Shown here piece after piece: positions 48,994-57,376 of a DNA stretch of 58,091 nucleotides. The position numbers were made by a program, and so were the translations under genes. Source of the stretch: Synergistes jonesii. GTDB lineage: Bacteria > Synergistota > Synergistia > Synergistales > Synergistaceae. The notes under the pieces are model-generated. The model was not told where the DNA came from. It saw only the letters and a program-made list of their open reading frames with translations, and ran no database searches. Location: positions 1-58,091 of the forward strand of contig NZ_JMKI01000045.1 in assembly GCF_000712295.1 (NCBI RefSeq), written 5' to 3'. How positions within the stretch are numbered: the first letter of the stretch is position 1; each line of letters begins with the position of its first letter.

Positions 48994-50592
48994 ATGGCAG
49001 AAGAGCGGAAACATACCACGCTTTCAGGATATGAGCTCAAGAGGGTCTATACCGAAGACGACATCAAAGGAGAGGACCTCAAGGCGCAGCTCGGCGAGCC
49101 CGGGCACTATCCCTACACGCGCGGCATTCGCGAGGAGATGTACCGCGACGGCCGCCTGTGGACGATGGGACAGTACGCCGGCTTTGCGTCCGCTGAGGAG
49201 GCCAATAAGCGCTTCCGTTACATCATCGAACAGGGCGGCACAGGCTTCTCCGTCGCGCTGGATCTGCCGACCCAGATGGGCTACGACTCCGACGATCCCA
49301 TGTCGGAGGGCGAGGTCGGAAAGGTGGGGGTCGCCATCGACTCCTTGGCTGACATCGAGGCGCTGTTCAACGGGATCCCCTTCGAGAAAGTACGCCAGAT
49401 CCGCACGACGGCGAACGCCAACTCGATAATCATGCTGGCCTTTTACGTGGCCTTCGCGAAGAAGAACAACATCGACCCCAACACGATCGGCTTCTTCCTA
49501 CAGAACGACATTCTGAAGGAGTACATGTGCCGAGGCACGTATATTTTCCCGCCGGAGGCCGGCGTCAAGCTCTCCGTGGACGTGCTGGAATACTGCGGCA
49601 AACACCTTCCCCACTGGACGCCCATCGCGGTCTCCGGCTACCACATACGCGACGCGGGCGCCACCGCGGCGATGGAGCTGGCCTTCACGCTGGCGGATAT
49701 GATCGAGTACTATGACGCAGCTGTGAAGCGCGGGGTGGACATCGTCGCGGCCACGGCGAACAGCTACTTCTTCCTCGGCGCGCAGCTGGACTTCCTGGAG
49801 GAGGTCGCGAAGTACCGCGCCGCCCGCCGCCTGTACGCGCGGATCATGAAGGAACGCTACCATGTGACAGAGGAGGAGCCGCAGCGCCTGAAAATATTCG
49901 CCTTCACGAGCGGCTCCGCGCTGACGGCTGAGCAGCCCATCAACAACATCGTCCGCGTCGCCATTCAGACGATGGCGGCGGCGGCGGGCGGGATTCAGAC
50001 CTTCCACGCCTCCTCCTATGACGAAGCGATCTCGCTGCCCACGCAGCAGGCTGTGACGGTCTCGCTGCGCACGCAGCAGATCGTGGGCTATGAGTCGGGG
50101 CTGACGGAGACGGTAGACCCGCTCGGCGGCTCCTACGCCGTCGAGGCCCTCACGAACGCCATCGAGAAAGAGGTCCTCGAGCTGCTCGACACGATAGAGA
50201 AAAAGGGCGGGGCCATGAAGTGCATCGAGGAGGGCTTCCAGCAGAAGATGCTGGCGGATAACGCCTACAAGTACCAGAAAAGCGTGGACAACAAGGAGCG
50301 CATCGTCGTGGGCGTCAACGAGTTCAAGGACGGCAAGCCCATAGAACCGGCACAGTTCACGGTACCTGAGGATGTCGCGATCAAGCAGACGGCGAGAATC
50401 AACAAGCTGAAGGCGGAGCGCGACAACGAGAGGGTGAAGCGCGCCCTCGCCGCCGTGGAGAAGGCGGCCCGGAACGACGAGAACCTGGGGGACTATATGA
50501 TCGAAGCGGTGAGCGCCTACGCGACGCTCGGCGAAATATGCGGCGTCCTCAAGGGCGTGTATGGAAAATATACGCCGCTGAAAATCTATTAA
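48994..50592 (+). CDS. Methylmalonyl-CoA mutase, catalytic (substrate-binding) subunit
   Basis: 532 aa, the TIM-barrel half only; the B12 domain is a separate downstream gene. It interconverts methylmalonyl-CoA and succinyl-CoA by a radical mechanism. Substrate-defining residues favour methylmalonyl over isobutyryl or hydroxyisobutyryl: Tyr in GQYAGF (Tyr89 equivalent) and Arg in NDILKEYMCRGTY (Arg207 equivalent). GYDSDDP, ISVSGYH-like VSGYHIRDAGA and FTSGSALTAEQPINN are typical. The usual RQYAGF reads GQYAGF here. ATG 48994 has AAAGGGG upstream. No mutase chaperone (MeaB) or epimerase is in the window; ethylmalonyl-CoA is an alternative substrate. Confidence 0.92.
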   Translation: MAEERKHTTLSGYELKRVYTEDDIKGEDLKAQLGEPGHYPYTRGIREEMYRDGRLWTMGQYAGFASAEEANKRFRYIIEQGGTGFSVALDLPTQMGYDSDDPMSEGEVGKVGVAIDSLADIEALFNGIPFEKVRQIRTTANANSIIMLAFYVAFAKKNNIDPNTIGFFLQNDILKEYMCRGTYIFPPEAGVKLSVDVLEYCGKHLPHWTPIAVSGYHIRDAGATAAMELAFTLADMIEYYDAAVKRGVDIVAATANSYFFLGAQLDFLEEVAKYRAARRLYARIMKERYHVTEEEPQRLKIFAFTSGSALTAEQPINNIVRVAIQTMAAAAGGIQTFHASSYDEAISLPTQQAVTVSLRTQQIVGYESGLTETVDPLGGSYAVEALTNAIEKEVLELLDTIEKKGGAMKCIEEGFQQKMLADNAYKYQKSVDNKERIVVGVNEFKDGKPIEPAQFTVPEDVAIKQTARINKLKAERDNERVKRALAAVEKAARNDENLGDYMIEAVSAYATLGEICGVLKGVYGKYTPLKIY

Positions 50593-50634
50593 CGCCGGCC
50601 CCCGCAAAGCGATTAGATTCAGGGAGGTAAAACC

Positions 50635-51087
50635 ATGGTTAAAGTTTTGATTTCCAAGCCGGGCCTCGACGGGCACGACCGCGGCGCGAAGGTTGTGGCG
50701 CGCGCCTTTGAGGAGGCGGGGGCCGAAGTTATCTACACGGGGCTGCAGGCCACGCCCGACGAGATAGCGGATATAGCGGCGAAAGAAAAGGTGGACGTCG
50801 TGGGCGTGAGCCTGCTCTCCGGCGCGCACAACACGTTGATGCCCAAGGTGATCGATAAGGTCAAGGCGAAAGAGGGCATGGAGGACACCGTCTTCATCTT
50901 GGGCGGCATCATTCCGCAGCAGGATATCCCGGGGCTCATGGAAAAGGGAGTCAGCGGCGTATTCGGCCCAGGCACTCCTCTTGAAGAGGTCACCGAGTTC
51001 ACCTTCGAGCAGGTGGCCATGGCGAAGGCCGAGAAGATGGCCGAACAGGCGATGTCGGATATGGCGAACAAGGCTTCAAATATATAA
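50635..51087 (+). CDS. Methylmalonyl-CoA mutase, cobalamin-binding subunit
   Basis: 150 aa Rossmann-like B12 domain. KPGLDGHDRGAKVVARAF carries the DxHxxG motif with His14 as the lower axial ligand of cobalt; VGVSLLSGAHNTLMP and LGGIIPQQDIPGL complete the base-off binding site. It is a separate chain, as in archaeal and some anaerobic mutases, 42 bases after the catalytic subunit. GGGAGG precedes the ATG. Confidence 0.95.
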   Translation: MVKVLISKPGLDGHDRGAKVVARAFEEAGAEVIYTGLQATPDEIADIAAKEKVDVVGVSLLSGAHNTLMPKVIDKVKAKEGMEDTVFILGGIIPQQDIPGLMEKGVSGVFGPGTPLEEVTEFTFEQVAMAKAEKMAEQAMSDMANKASNI

Positions 51088-51113
51088 ACAAAAATATGGA
51101 AGGAGACACTTAC

Positions 51114-52322
51114 ATGGCAGGAATACTTGAAGGAGTAAAGGTTCTCGGCATAGAGCAGCAGGTCGCTGGACCGACCTGTACGATGATGCTCGCCGACCAA
51201 GGCGCGGAGGTCATAAAGGTCGAACGCCCGGGAAGCGGAGACACGGCGCGCGAGATGGCGCCGATGCTCAAAAACGACGCCGGAGGGGCGCAGAGCGGCT
51301 ACTTCGCGCGCTTCAACCGCGGCAAAAAGAGCGTCACGATCGACATGCAGTCGCCGGAGGGGCAGGCCGTGCTCTGGGATCTCATCAAAGATACCGAGAT
51401 CATCATCGAGAACGTGAAGCCCGGGCTCATGGACAAACTCGGCTTCACCTATGAAAAGATCAAGGAAGTCAACCCGGAAGTCATCTACGTCGCCATCAGC
51501 GGCTTCGGACGCTCAAAGAAGTACGAGGGGCCGTACGCGAAGCGCCTGGCCTACGACATCATCGCGCAGGCGATGGCGGGGCTCATGTACACGTGCGGGA
51601 GCGACCCTCAGGGACCGCCGACATGGCTCGGCTTCGCGCTCGGCGATTCCGGCACCGGCGTCTACGCGGCCTACGCGGCGATGCTCGGCTACGTCAACAA
51701 GCTGCGCACAGGCAAGGGAGAATATTTCGACGTGTCGATGTACGATTGCATGATCGCACTCGCGGAGCGTTCGCACAACGTCTACGCGTTCACCGGGAAC
51801 GTCGTCACGAGAGGCCCCGACAAACTGATCGCGCCCTGGGGGCCCTTCAAATGCAAGGACGGCTACGTGGCGCTCATCGTGCCGACCGAATCTATGTGGA
51901 AGAAATTCCTCACCGCCATCGGGCATCTGGAACTGCTCGAAAACCCGGATATCCAGTCTGGCCCCGGCCGCGGCGCCCATATGGAGACGCTTATCCGCCC
52001 GATCATCAACGAGTGGCTCTCCGACAAGACGATGCTTGAGGCCTGCGACCTCTTGATGGCGCAGGGGCTCCCCTGCGGCCCCGTGCAGAACGCGGAAAAC
52101 GTAGCTCACGACCCGCATACTGCGAAACGCCAGATGCTGGTCAAGATTCCCGATCCGATCGTCGGCGAGCTCACGGTCGTCGGCTGCCCGATAAAGATGG
52201 AGCATCACGAGCCCACCTACGCGCCGCTTCCCAACCTGGGCGCCGATACGGACGAAGTGTTGAAACGGATCGGTTACTCGGACGAGCGTCTCGCCGAGCT
52301 GCACGATAAAAAGGTCATATAG
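51114..52322 (+). CDS. Family III (CaiB/BaiF) CoA transferase
   Basis: 402 aa. N-terminal GVKVLGIEQQVAGPTCTMMLADQGAEVIKVERPGSGD (key parts VAGPTCTMMLADQGAEVIK and VERPGSGD), FNRGKKSVTIDM, VYVAISGFG and the GDSGTGVYAAYA region are typical; the catalytic Asp should lie in SMYDCMIALAE or the equivalent position near 165-215. Such enzymes transfer CoA between carnitine-, oxalyl-, bile-, aryl-succinyl- or similar thioesters. With the family I transferase upstream, the cluster has two ways to charge acids besides the ATP-driven ligase. ATG 51114 follows GGAAGGAGA. Confidence 0.9.
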   Translation: MAGILEGVKVLGIEQQVAGPTCTMMLADQGAEVIKVERPGSGDTAREMAPMLKNDAGGAQSGYFARFNRGKKSVTIDMQSPEGQAVLWDLIKDTEIIIENVKPGLMDKLGFTYEKIKEVNPEVIYVAISGFGRSKKYEGPYAKRLAYDIIAQAMAGLMYTCGSDPQGPPTWLGFALGDSGTGVYAAYAAMLGYVNKLRTGKGEYFDVSMYDCMIALAERSHNVYAFTGNVVTRGPDKLIAPWGPFKCKDGYVALIVPTESMWKKFLTAIGHLELLENPDIQSGPGRGAHMETLIRPIINEWLSDKTMLEACDLLMAQGLPCGPVQNAENVAHDPHTAKRQMLVKIPDPIVGELTVVGCPIKMEHHEPTYAPLPNLGADTDEVLKRIGYSDERLAELHDKKVI

Positions 52323-52353
52323 CAAAGAAAAAAGAGAAAGGTGACAAACAGAG

Positions 52354-53538
52354 ATGGAAAAGGTAGTCATAGTATCCGCGGTACGCACCCCCTTTGACAA
52401 ATTCGGCGGCCCGATGAAGGGCGAAAACACGGTGGCCCTGGGCTCGTTCGTCGTGAAAGAGGCCATGGAGCGCGCCGCCGTCGACCCGGCGGACGTGGAG
52501 GAGACATACATCGGCATCAACATGCCCACGGCGAACCGCTCGATAGCGAGGCAGATATCCCTCGCCGCCGGTATGCCCCCCGAGGCCAACTCGGCCACTG
52601 TCGACCGCGCTTGCTGCTCGTCGATGGTAGCGATCGCGATGGCCAAGCGCGCGATAGAGCTGGGCGACGCGAAGGTGGCCATCGGCGGCGGCTCCGAAAA
52701 CATGAGCAACGTGCCGTACTTTCTCGAGGGCATGCGCTGGGGGACCCGCCTCGGCGACGTCCTGCTCAAAGACATCATGGTGGTCTCCTGCCCCTACACC
52801 GGCGAGCCCCGCGCGAAACAGGCCGGAGAGGTAGCCCTGCAGTACGGCATCACCCGCGAGATGCAGGACGAATGGGCCTATCGCAGCCAGATGTATTACC
52901 AGAAAGCCTTCAAGGCCGGCAAATTCAAGGAGGAAATCAAGCCCTACGTCGTTCACACCAAAAAGGGCGACATAGTGATTTCGGAGGACCAGCCGCCTCG
53001 CCCCGACACGACGCTCGAAGGGCTCGCGAAGCTCAAAACGGTCAACCAGAGCCCGACCGTCACCGCGGGCAACGCCCCCGGGCTCAACACCGGCGCCAGC
53101 GCGCTCGTGCTGATGAGCGAAAGTGAGGCCGCGCGCCGCGGGCTGAGGCCGCTGGCGACGATCGTGGCCCACGCCCAGGCTTCCGGACATCCGAAGTACA
53201 TCGCCACGATACCGGCATTCGCCGCGCAGAAGGTGCTCGCCAAGGCCGGCATGACGATCGATCAGATGGACGTCATCGAGATCAACGAAGCCTTCGCGGT
53301 CATGCCTATCGCCTCGACATTGCTCCTCGGCGATGAAGACCCGGCAAAGGTCGAAGCCATCCGCGCGAAGACGAACATCAACGGCGGAGCTATCGCCATC
53401 GGCCATCCGACGGGAGCTACCGGCGGACGCCTCGTGATGACGCTGGCTTACGAGCTGCAGCGCCGCGGCGGCGGATACGGCCTCTGCACCATCTGCGGCG
53501 GCGTCGGCGAAAGCGAAGCCTTCATAATCAAAGCCTAA
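52354..53538 (+). CDS. Thiolase (acetyl-CoA C-acyltransferase)
   Basis: 394 aa, normal length. Catalytic residues: Cys in VDRACCSSMVAIAM (about 88), His in AIGHPTGATGGRL (about 350) and Cys in CTICGGVGESEA (about 380), with EINEAFAVM. It splits a 3-oxoacyl-CoA (degradation) or condenses two acyl-CoAs. RACCSS in place of the usual RVCGSG suggests a non-standard substrate. It follows the CaiB-type gene by 31 bases and ends the first long run of the cluster at a hairpin (53555-53592). Confidence 0.92.
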   Translation: MEKVVIVSAVRTPFDKFGGPMKGENTVALGSFVVKEAMERAAVDPADVEETYIGINMPTANRSIARQISLAAGMPPEANSATVDRACCSSMVAIAMAKRAIELGDAKVAIGGGSENMSNVPYFLEGMRWGTRLGDVLLKDIMVVSCPYTGEPRAKQAGEVALQYGITREMQDEWAYRSQMYYQKAFKAGKFKEEIKPYVVHTKKGDIVISEDQPPRPDTTLEGLAKLKTVNQSPTVTAGNAPGLNTGASALVLMSESEAARRGLRPLATIVAHAQASGHPKYIATIPAFAAQKVLAKAGMTIDQMDVIEINEAFAVMPIASTLLLGDEDPAKVEAIRAKTNINGGAIAIGHPTGATGGRLVMTLAYELQRRGGGYGLCTICGGVGESEAFIIKA

Positions 53539-53554
53539 CCGCCCGGCGCCCCAC

Positions 53555-53592
53555 GCCGATGCTTTGTGATTACGGCCTGACAAAGCATCGGC
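53555..53592 (+). terminator. Hairpin after the thiolase gene
   Basis: GCCGATGCTTTGT (53555-53567) pairs perfectly with ACAAAGCATCGGC (53580-53592). The T-run is poor (GGTTTTA after 12 bases), so it may be a partial terminator or an mRNA stabiliser. Confidence 0.6.
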
Positions 53593-53693
53593 AGCGCCGG
53601 TTTTACTGGGGAGGTTAAGCTGTTTGAGGAGGCTGGGAGGCAAAATAGACGTCCTAGGACATCTAACGTTCAAAAAGTCCTAAGTTAAAAAGG

Positions 53694-53713
53694 GCGGCCG
53701 GGACTCCGGCCGC
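53694..53713 (+). terminator. Second hairpin before the MenB/BadI-like gene
   Basis: GCGGCCGG (53694-53701) pairs with CCGGCCGC (53706-53713) over a GACT loop, only 25 bases before the next ATG; it could affect translation or be an RNA processing site. Confidence 0.45.
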
Positions 53714-53737
53714 TGGAAGAAGGAGGTTGATGTAAAC

Positions 53738-54523
53738 ATGGAATTTCAGGATATACTATACGAAAAGTATAACGACCGGGCAAAGATAACCATCAACAGA
53801 CCGGATAAGATGAATATGTTTACCAATCGCACTTTGCACGAGATGATCACCGCGCTTGAGAGCGCGTGGACGGACAAGGAAGTCGGGGCCGTCATCCTCA
53901 CTGCGGCGGGAAACCGCGCGTTTACGATCGGAGGCACCCCCGGCGACGCGGAGGCCGACGCTCAGCCCATTGAAAAGCTGCCGATGCCCAGCCTGTTCGC
54001 CCAGCTTCTGCACACCATCCGCAGCATCCCCAAGCCGGTGGTGGCGGCGGTCAACGGCTATGCGATCGGCGGCGGCCATGTCATCCAGGTGGTGTGCGAT
54101 CTTACCATCGCCTCCTCTACCGCCAAGTTCGGGCAGGTCGGACCCAAGGTCGGGAGCTTTGACGCCGGATACGGCAGCGCCTATCTCGCCCGCATAGTCG
54201 GCGAGAAGAAGGCCAGAGAGTTCTGGTATCTGTGCAAAAAGTATAGCGCCGACGAGTGCCTGCAGATGGGGCTGGTCAACGCGGTAGTCCCGCCGGAAAA
54301 GCTGATGGAAGAGACCGACAAATGGGTCGACGCCATCGTCAAGTCCAGCCCAACGTCTCTGGCGGCGCTGAAAATGTCCTTCAACGCCGACAGCGCCTCC
54401 GTCTGGGGCATTCAGTCCATGGCGGGCGTCGCGCTCGGCATGTATTTCAACACGGACGAGGCCAAGGAGTGCGGCAAGGCCTTCGGCGAGAAGAGAGATC
54501 CCGACATCGCCAAGTATCGTTAG
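53738..54523 (+). CDS. Crotonase-family enzyme, MenB/BadI-like
   Basis: 261 aa. The stretch NGYAIGGGHVIQVVCDLTIA, then FGQVGPKVGSFDAGYGSAYL and ARIVGEKKAREFWYLCKKYS, is the hallmark of dihydroxynaphthoyl-CoA synthase (MenB) and its relative BadI, the ring-opening 2-ketocyclohexanecarboxyl-CoA hydrolase. No other menaquinone genes are here, while CoA ligases, a MarR regulator and thiolase are, so a ring-cleaving or ring-hydrolysing role on a cyclic acyl-CoA is favoured. The Asp of VGSFDAG and the Tyr of AGYGSAYL are the catalytic residues of that group. GAAGGAGG precedes the ATG. Confidence 0.85.
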   Translation: MEFQDILYEKYNDRAKITINRPDKMNMFTNRTLHEMITALESAWTDKEVGAVILTAAGNRAFTIGGTPGDAEADAQPIEKLPMPSLFAQLLHTIRSIPKPVVAAVNGYAIGGGHVIQVVCDLTIASSTAKFGQVGPKVGSFDAGYGSAYLARIVGEKKAREFWYLCKKYSADECLQMGLVNAVVPPEKLMEETDKWVDAIVKSSPTSLAALKMSFNADSASVWGIQSMAGVALGMYFNTDEAKECGKAFGEKRDPDIAKYR

Positions 54524-54599
54524 TCCGTCTGCGTTTTTCATTATTTTTTGCTTGAATTTTTAATGCTCCTGCATTAAATCTGAAAGGAGAGTATGAGCA

Positions 54600-55592
54600 A
54601 TGGCCAAACCTGAAGGAGACAGAACCCCAAAGACGCTTGAAGAAAGAGGATTCCACATCATCGACGTACATGCGCATCCCTTCGTTAAGGGCGGATATCC
54701 GCCGGCAATGAAGGCTATGCTGGCCTCCAGAAAATACACCCAGCCCCATTGGGTCGGTAAGTCGGGAAAGGGAACGCTGGAGGATCTGAAAGCGGAGTTC
54801 GACGAGACAGGACACGAAGTGATGGCGAACGACGCCCGCTCGCACGGCGTAAAGATGCAGCCGGTCGCCTGGGACGCGACGAGCGGCATGGGCGAACCGC
54901 CCACCAGCAACGATTTTGTTTACGGCCTGTGGAAAGAGTTCCCCGACGCGTTCTTCGGCGCGTGGGGCTCGGTCGACCCCTGGCAGGGGCAGAACGCCCT
55001 TCATGAAGCGGAAAGAGCCATCACCGAACTGAAGCTGATCGGCCTTAAGTTCCAGCAGTGCACTCAGAAATTCCGCGTCAACGACAGGCGCTTCTATCCG
55101 CTGTGGGACCTCTGCCAGCAGCTTGAGGCGCCGGTCCAGTTCCACATCGGCTATACCGGAATGGGCAGCGGCGCCCCCGGCGGCGACGGGCTTTACAGCA
55201 TGACCTACTGCCAGCCCCTTGACGTCGACGAAGTCGCCGCGGATTTCCCGCGCCTGAAGATCATCGCGCTGCACGTCGGAGAGCCGTGGCCGGAAGTCAT
55301 CAACCACGTCGCGATGCATAAGACGAACGTGATGCGCGAAACCTCCGGCATGTGGCCCAAATATTTCCCGCAGTGCATGACCTATGACATGAACAGGCGC
55401 CTGCAGGACAAGTTCATCTTCGGCTCCGAGTGGGGGGTCTTCAAACTCAGCGAAATTCTGAAGCAGTGGGAAGAGTTGGACCTCAGGCCGGGCATCATGG
55501 AAAAGGTCATGTATAAGAACGCGCTCAACTTCCTTGGCGAAAGGTTTGAGAAGTGCGGGCTCGACCTGAGCCCCTGGAAGGGATTAGTCTAA
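54600..55592 (+). CDS. Amidohydrolase-2 family metalloenzyme
   Basis: 330 aa TIM-barrel of the ACMSD/gamma-resorcylate decarboxylase group, which hydrolyses or decarboxylates cyclic and aromatic acids. Metal ligands: HxH in IDVHAHPF (about 20-25), His in QFHIGYTG (about 181) and His in ALHVGEPWP (about 223). The last ligand, normally Asp in FGSDxP, is Glu in IFGSEWG (about 280), an unusual swap. The gene adjoins the MenB/BadI-like gene (76-base gap) and the pair may act in sequence on one ring compound. GAAAGGAGAG precedes the ATG. Confidence 0.85.
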   Translation: MAKPEGDRTPKTLEERGFHIIDVHAHPFVKGGYPPAMKAMLASRKYTQPHWVGKSGKGTLEDLKAEFDETGHEVMANDARSHGVKMQPVAWDATSGMGEPPTSNDFVYGLWKEFPDAFFGAWGSVDPWQGQNALHEAERAITELKLIGLKFQQCTQKFRVNDRRFYPLWDLCQQLEAPVQFHIGYTGMGSGAPGGDGLYSMTYCQPLDVDEVAADFPRLKIIALHVGEPWPEVINHVAMHKTNVMRETSGMWPKYFPQCMTYDMNRRLQDKFIFGSEWGVFKLSEILKQWEELDLRPGIMEKVMYKNALNFLGERFEKCGLDLSPWKGLV

Positions 55593-55600
55593 CGAAAATC

Positions 55601-55646
55601 GCGGCTCTTCTGCGCGGCGCTTGATTTCCCCGCGCGGAAGAGCCGC
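55601..55646 (+). terminator. Long hairpin between the amidohydrolase and carboxyltransferase genes
   Basis: GCGGCTCTTC... (55601-55617) pairs with ...GAAGAGCCGC (55630-55646) with one bulge or mismatch. No T-run follows. Confidence 0.55.
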
Positions 55647-55687
55647 GCAGCGGCGGCCGCCAGAAAAATCAAAGGGAGGATGGTCAT

Positions 55688-57229
55688 ATGAATCAAAAAC
55701 TTCAAACCATGCTCGATAAAAAAGCACACATTATGCTCCAAGGCGGGCAAGAGAGAATCAACAAGCAGCATGCCAAGGGCAGGCTGACGGCGAGGGAGCG
55801 GATCGACCTGCTCTTCGATCCCGGCACCTTCGTGGAATACAACATGTTCGTAAAGCCCAGGGCGACGCGCTTCGGCATGGATAAAGTCGACGCGCCGGCG
55901 GACGGTATCGTCACGGGGCACGGGCTCATCAACGGCAGAAAAGCCTTCGCCTACTCCCAGGACGCCACCGTTCTGGGAGGATCGATGGGCGAAATGCACG
56001 GATTGAAGCTCGCCAGAATGCAAGAGTTGGCGCTGGAGGTCGGGGCGCCCATCATTGGGCTCAACGATTCCGGCGGCGGCAGGCTGCAGGAGGGGCCGGG
56101 AGCGTCGGTCTACGGCACCGTCTTTTATAACAACGTGACAGCCTCGGGAGTCATCCCCCAGATTTCCGCCATCATGGGCAGCTGCGCGGGCGGCGCCTGT
56201 TATTCCCCCGCCCTCACCGATTTCGTCGTCATGGTCGACAAGAGCAGCAAGGCTTTTATCACCGGTCCTGCCGTCATCAAAGAGGTGACCGGCGAAGTCG
56301 TGGACTTCGAAACTCTGGGCGGCGCGATGACACACAGCAGCAAATCGGGGCTCTGCAACTTGGTAGCGAGGGACGACTACGACTGCATCGAACAGATCAA
56401 ATGCCTGCTGGGCTTTTTCCCCGATAACTGCCAGAAACTGCCGCCTATCTTCGCCACCAACGACGACGCAAATCGCAGGATAGAAGAGTTCAACGACATT
56501 ATTCCCGAAAGCAAGCGCAAATCCTACGATATGAAAGGCATTATTACGAAGCTTGCCGACAACAATTTCTTTTTTGAAATTTCTCCGATGTATGCCCGCA
56601 ACATCGTGGTGGGATTCGTTCGCATGGGAGGCATGCCGGTCGGCGTCGTCGCCAATCAGCCCAGCTCCCTGGCCGGCTGTCTCGACATCAACGCCTCCTG
56701 CAAAGCGGCGCGCTTTATCCGGACCTGCGACTCCTTCAATATTCCCCTTTTGTCGATCGTGGACGTCCCGGGATATCTGCCCGGCGTCAACCAGGAGCAT
56801 GACGGCATCATCAGGCATGGGGCCAAGATGCTCTATGCATGGGCGGAGGCGACGGTCCCCAAGATCATCATGCCGATCAGAAAGTCCTACGGAGGGGCGA
56901 CGCCTGCGATGTGCAGCATAGACATGAAGGCGGATTTCGTGATGGCCTGGCCGACATGCGAGCGCGCCGTGGTCGGAGCCGACGCCGCCGTAAAGGTACT
57001 TTATAAAAATGAGATCGAGCAGGCCGACGATCCGGCGGCGGCCCGGGAGATGTACAAGCAGGCGTACGAAAAGGAATTCTTAAACCCCTATCGTTCCGCC
57101 GAGCTTGGAAAATTCGAGGATGTGATCGAGCCGGCCGAATCGAGAATGAAGATCATTCAAACGCTGCGCATGTTTTGGGGCAGGAAAAAAGAGCGTCCCG
57201 CGCGCAAGCACGGGAACATCCCCCTGTAA
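55688..57229 (+). CDS. mmdA: Acyl-CoA carboxyltransferase (methylmalonyl-CoA decarboxylase alpha / propionyl-CoA carboxylase beta)
   Basis: 513 aa, two crotonase-fold halves. QGGQERINKQHAKGRLTARE, LNDSGGGRLQEGPGASVYG and the second-half GIIRHGAKMLYAWAEATVPK are family signatures; the oxyanion glycines (SCAGGACYSP and KSYGGATPAM) are intact. In anaerobes it moves CO2 from methylmalonyl-CoA to biotin, driving a sodium-pumping decarboxylase and yielding propionyl-CoA; in aerobes the same fold carboxylates propionyl-CoA. With methylmalonyl-CoA mutase upstream, a succinyl-CoA to propionyl-CoA route is likely. Biotin-carrier and membrane subunits are not in the window, so the direction is inferred. 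GGGAGG precedes the ATG. Confidence 0.88.
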   Translation: MNQKLQTMLDKKAHIMLQGGQERINKQHAKGRLTARERIDLLFDPGTFVEYNMFVKPRATRFGMDKVDAPADGIVTGHGLINGRKAFAYSQDATVLGGSMGEMHGLKLARMQELALEVGAPIIGLNDSGGGRLQEGPGASVYGTVFYNNVTASGVIPQISAIMGSCAGGACYSPALTDFVVMVDKSSKAFITGPAVIKEVTGEVVDFETLGGAMTHSSKSGLCNLVARDDYDCIEQIKCLLGFFPDNCQKLPPIFATNDDANRRIEEFNDIIPESKRKSYDMKGIITKLADNNFFFEISPMYARNIVVGFVRMGGMPVGVVANQPSSLAGCLDINASCKAARFIRTCDSFNIPLLSIVDVPGYLPGVNQEHDGIIRHGAKMLYAWAEATVPKIIMPIRKSYGGATPAMCSIDMKADFVMAWPTCERAVVGADAAVKVLYKNEIEQADDPAAAREMYKQAYEKEFLNPYRSAELGKFEDVIEPAESRMKIIQTLRMFWGRKKERPARKHGNIPL

Positions 57230-57268
57230 GCCGGCACGCCTGATTATTGCGGTACGGCGCCGGCGAAA

Positions 57269-57292
57269 GCGGAGCTTTTGTAAAAGCTCCGC
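57269..57292 (+). terminator. Terminator after the carboxyltransferase gene
   Basis: GCGGAGCTTTT (57269-57279) pairs perfectly with AAAAGCTCCGC (57282-57292), then CACTTTATA. It separates the cluster from the pyrophosphatase gene. Confidence 0.7.
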
Positions 57293-57376
57293 CACTTTAT
57301 ATCGGCATTTCTGTGTACCGGCCCGTCCGCCGGGCACAGTTTTTATATACAAAAATATCAAGGAGGCACACATAAG

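Noticed and set aside
49498-50829. 443-codon minus-strand frame over the mutase subunits
   Set aside because: Antisense shadow; both plus-strand mutase subunits have conserved catalytic motifs.
52315-53673. 452-codon minus-strand frame over the thiolase
   Set aside because: Antisense shadow of a clear thiolase; no family motif in the reverse frame.
53738-54523. Menaquinone biosynthesis (menB)
   Set aside because: The sequence is MenB-like, but no men genes accompany it, and the context is organic-acid catabolism.
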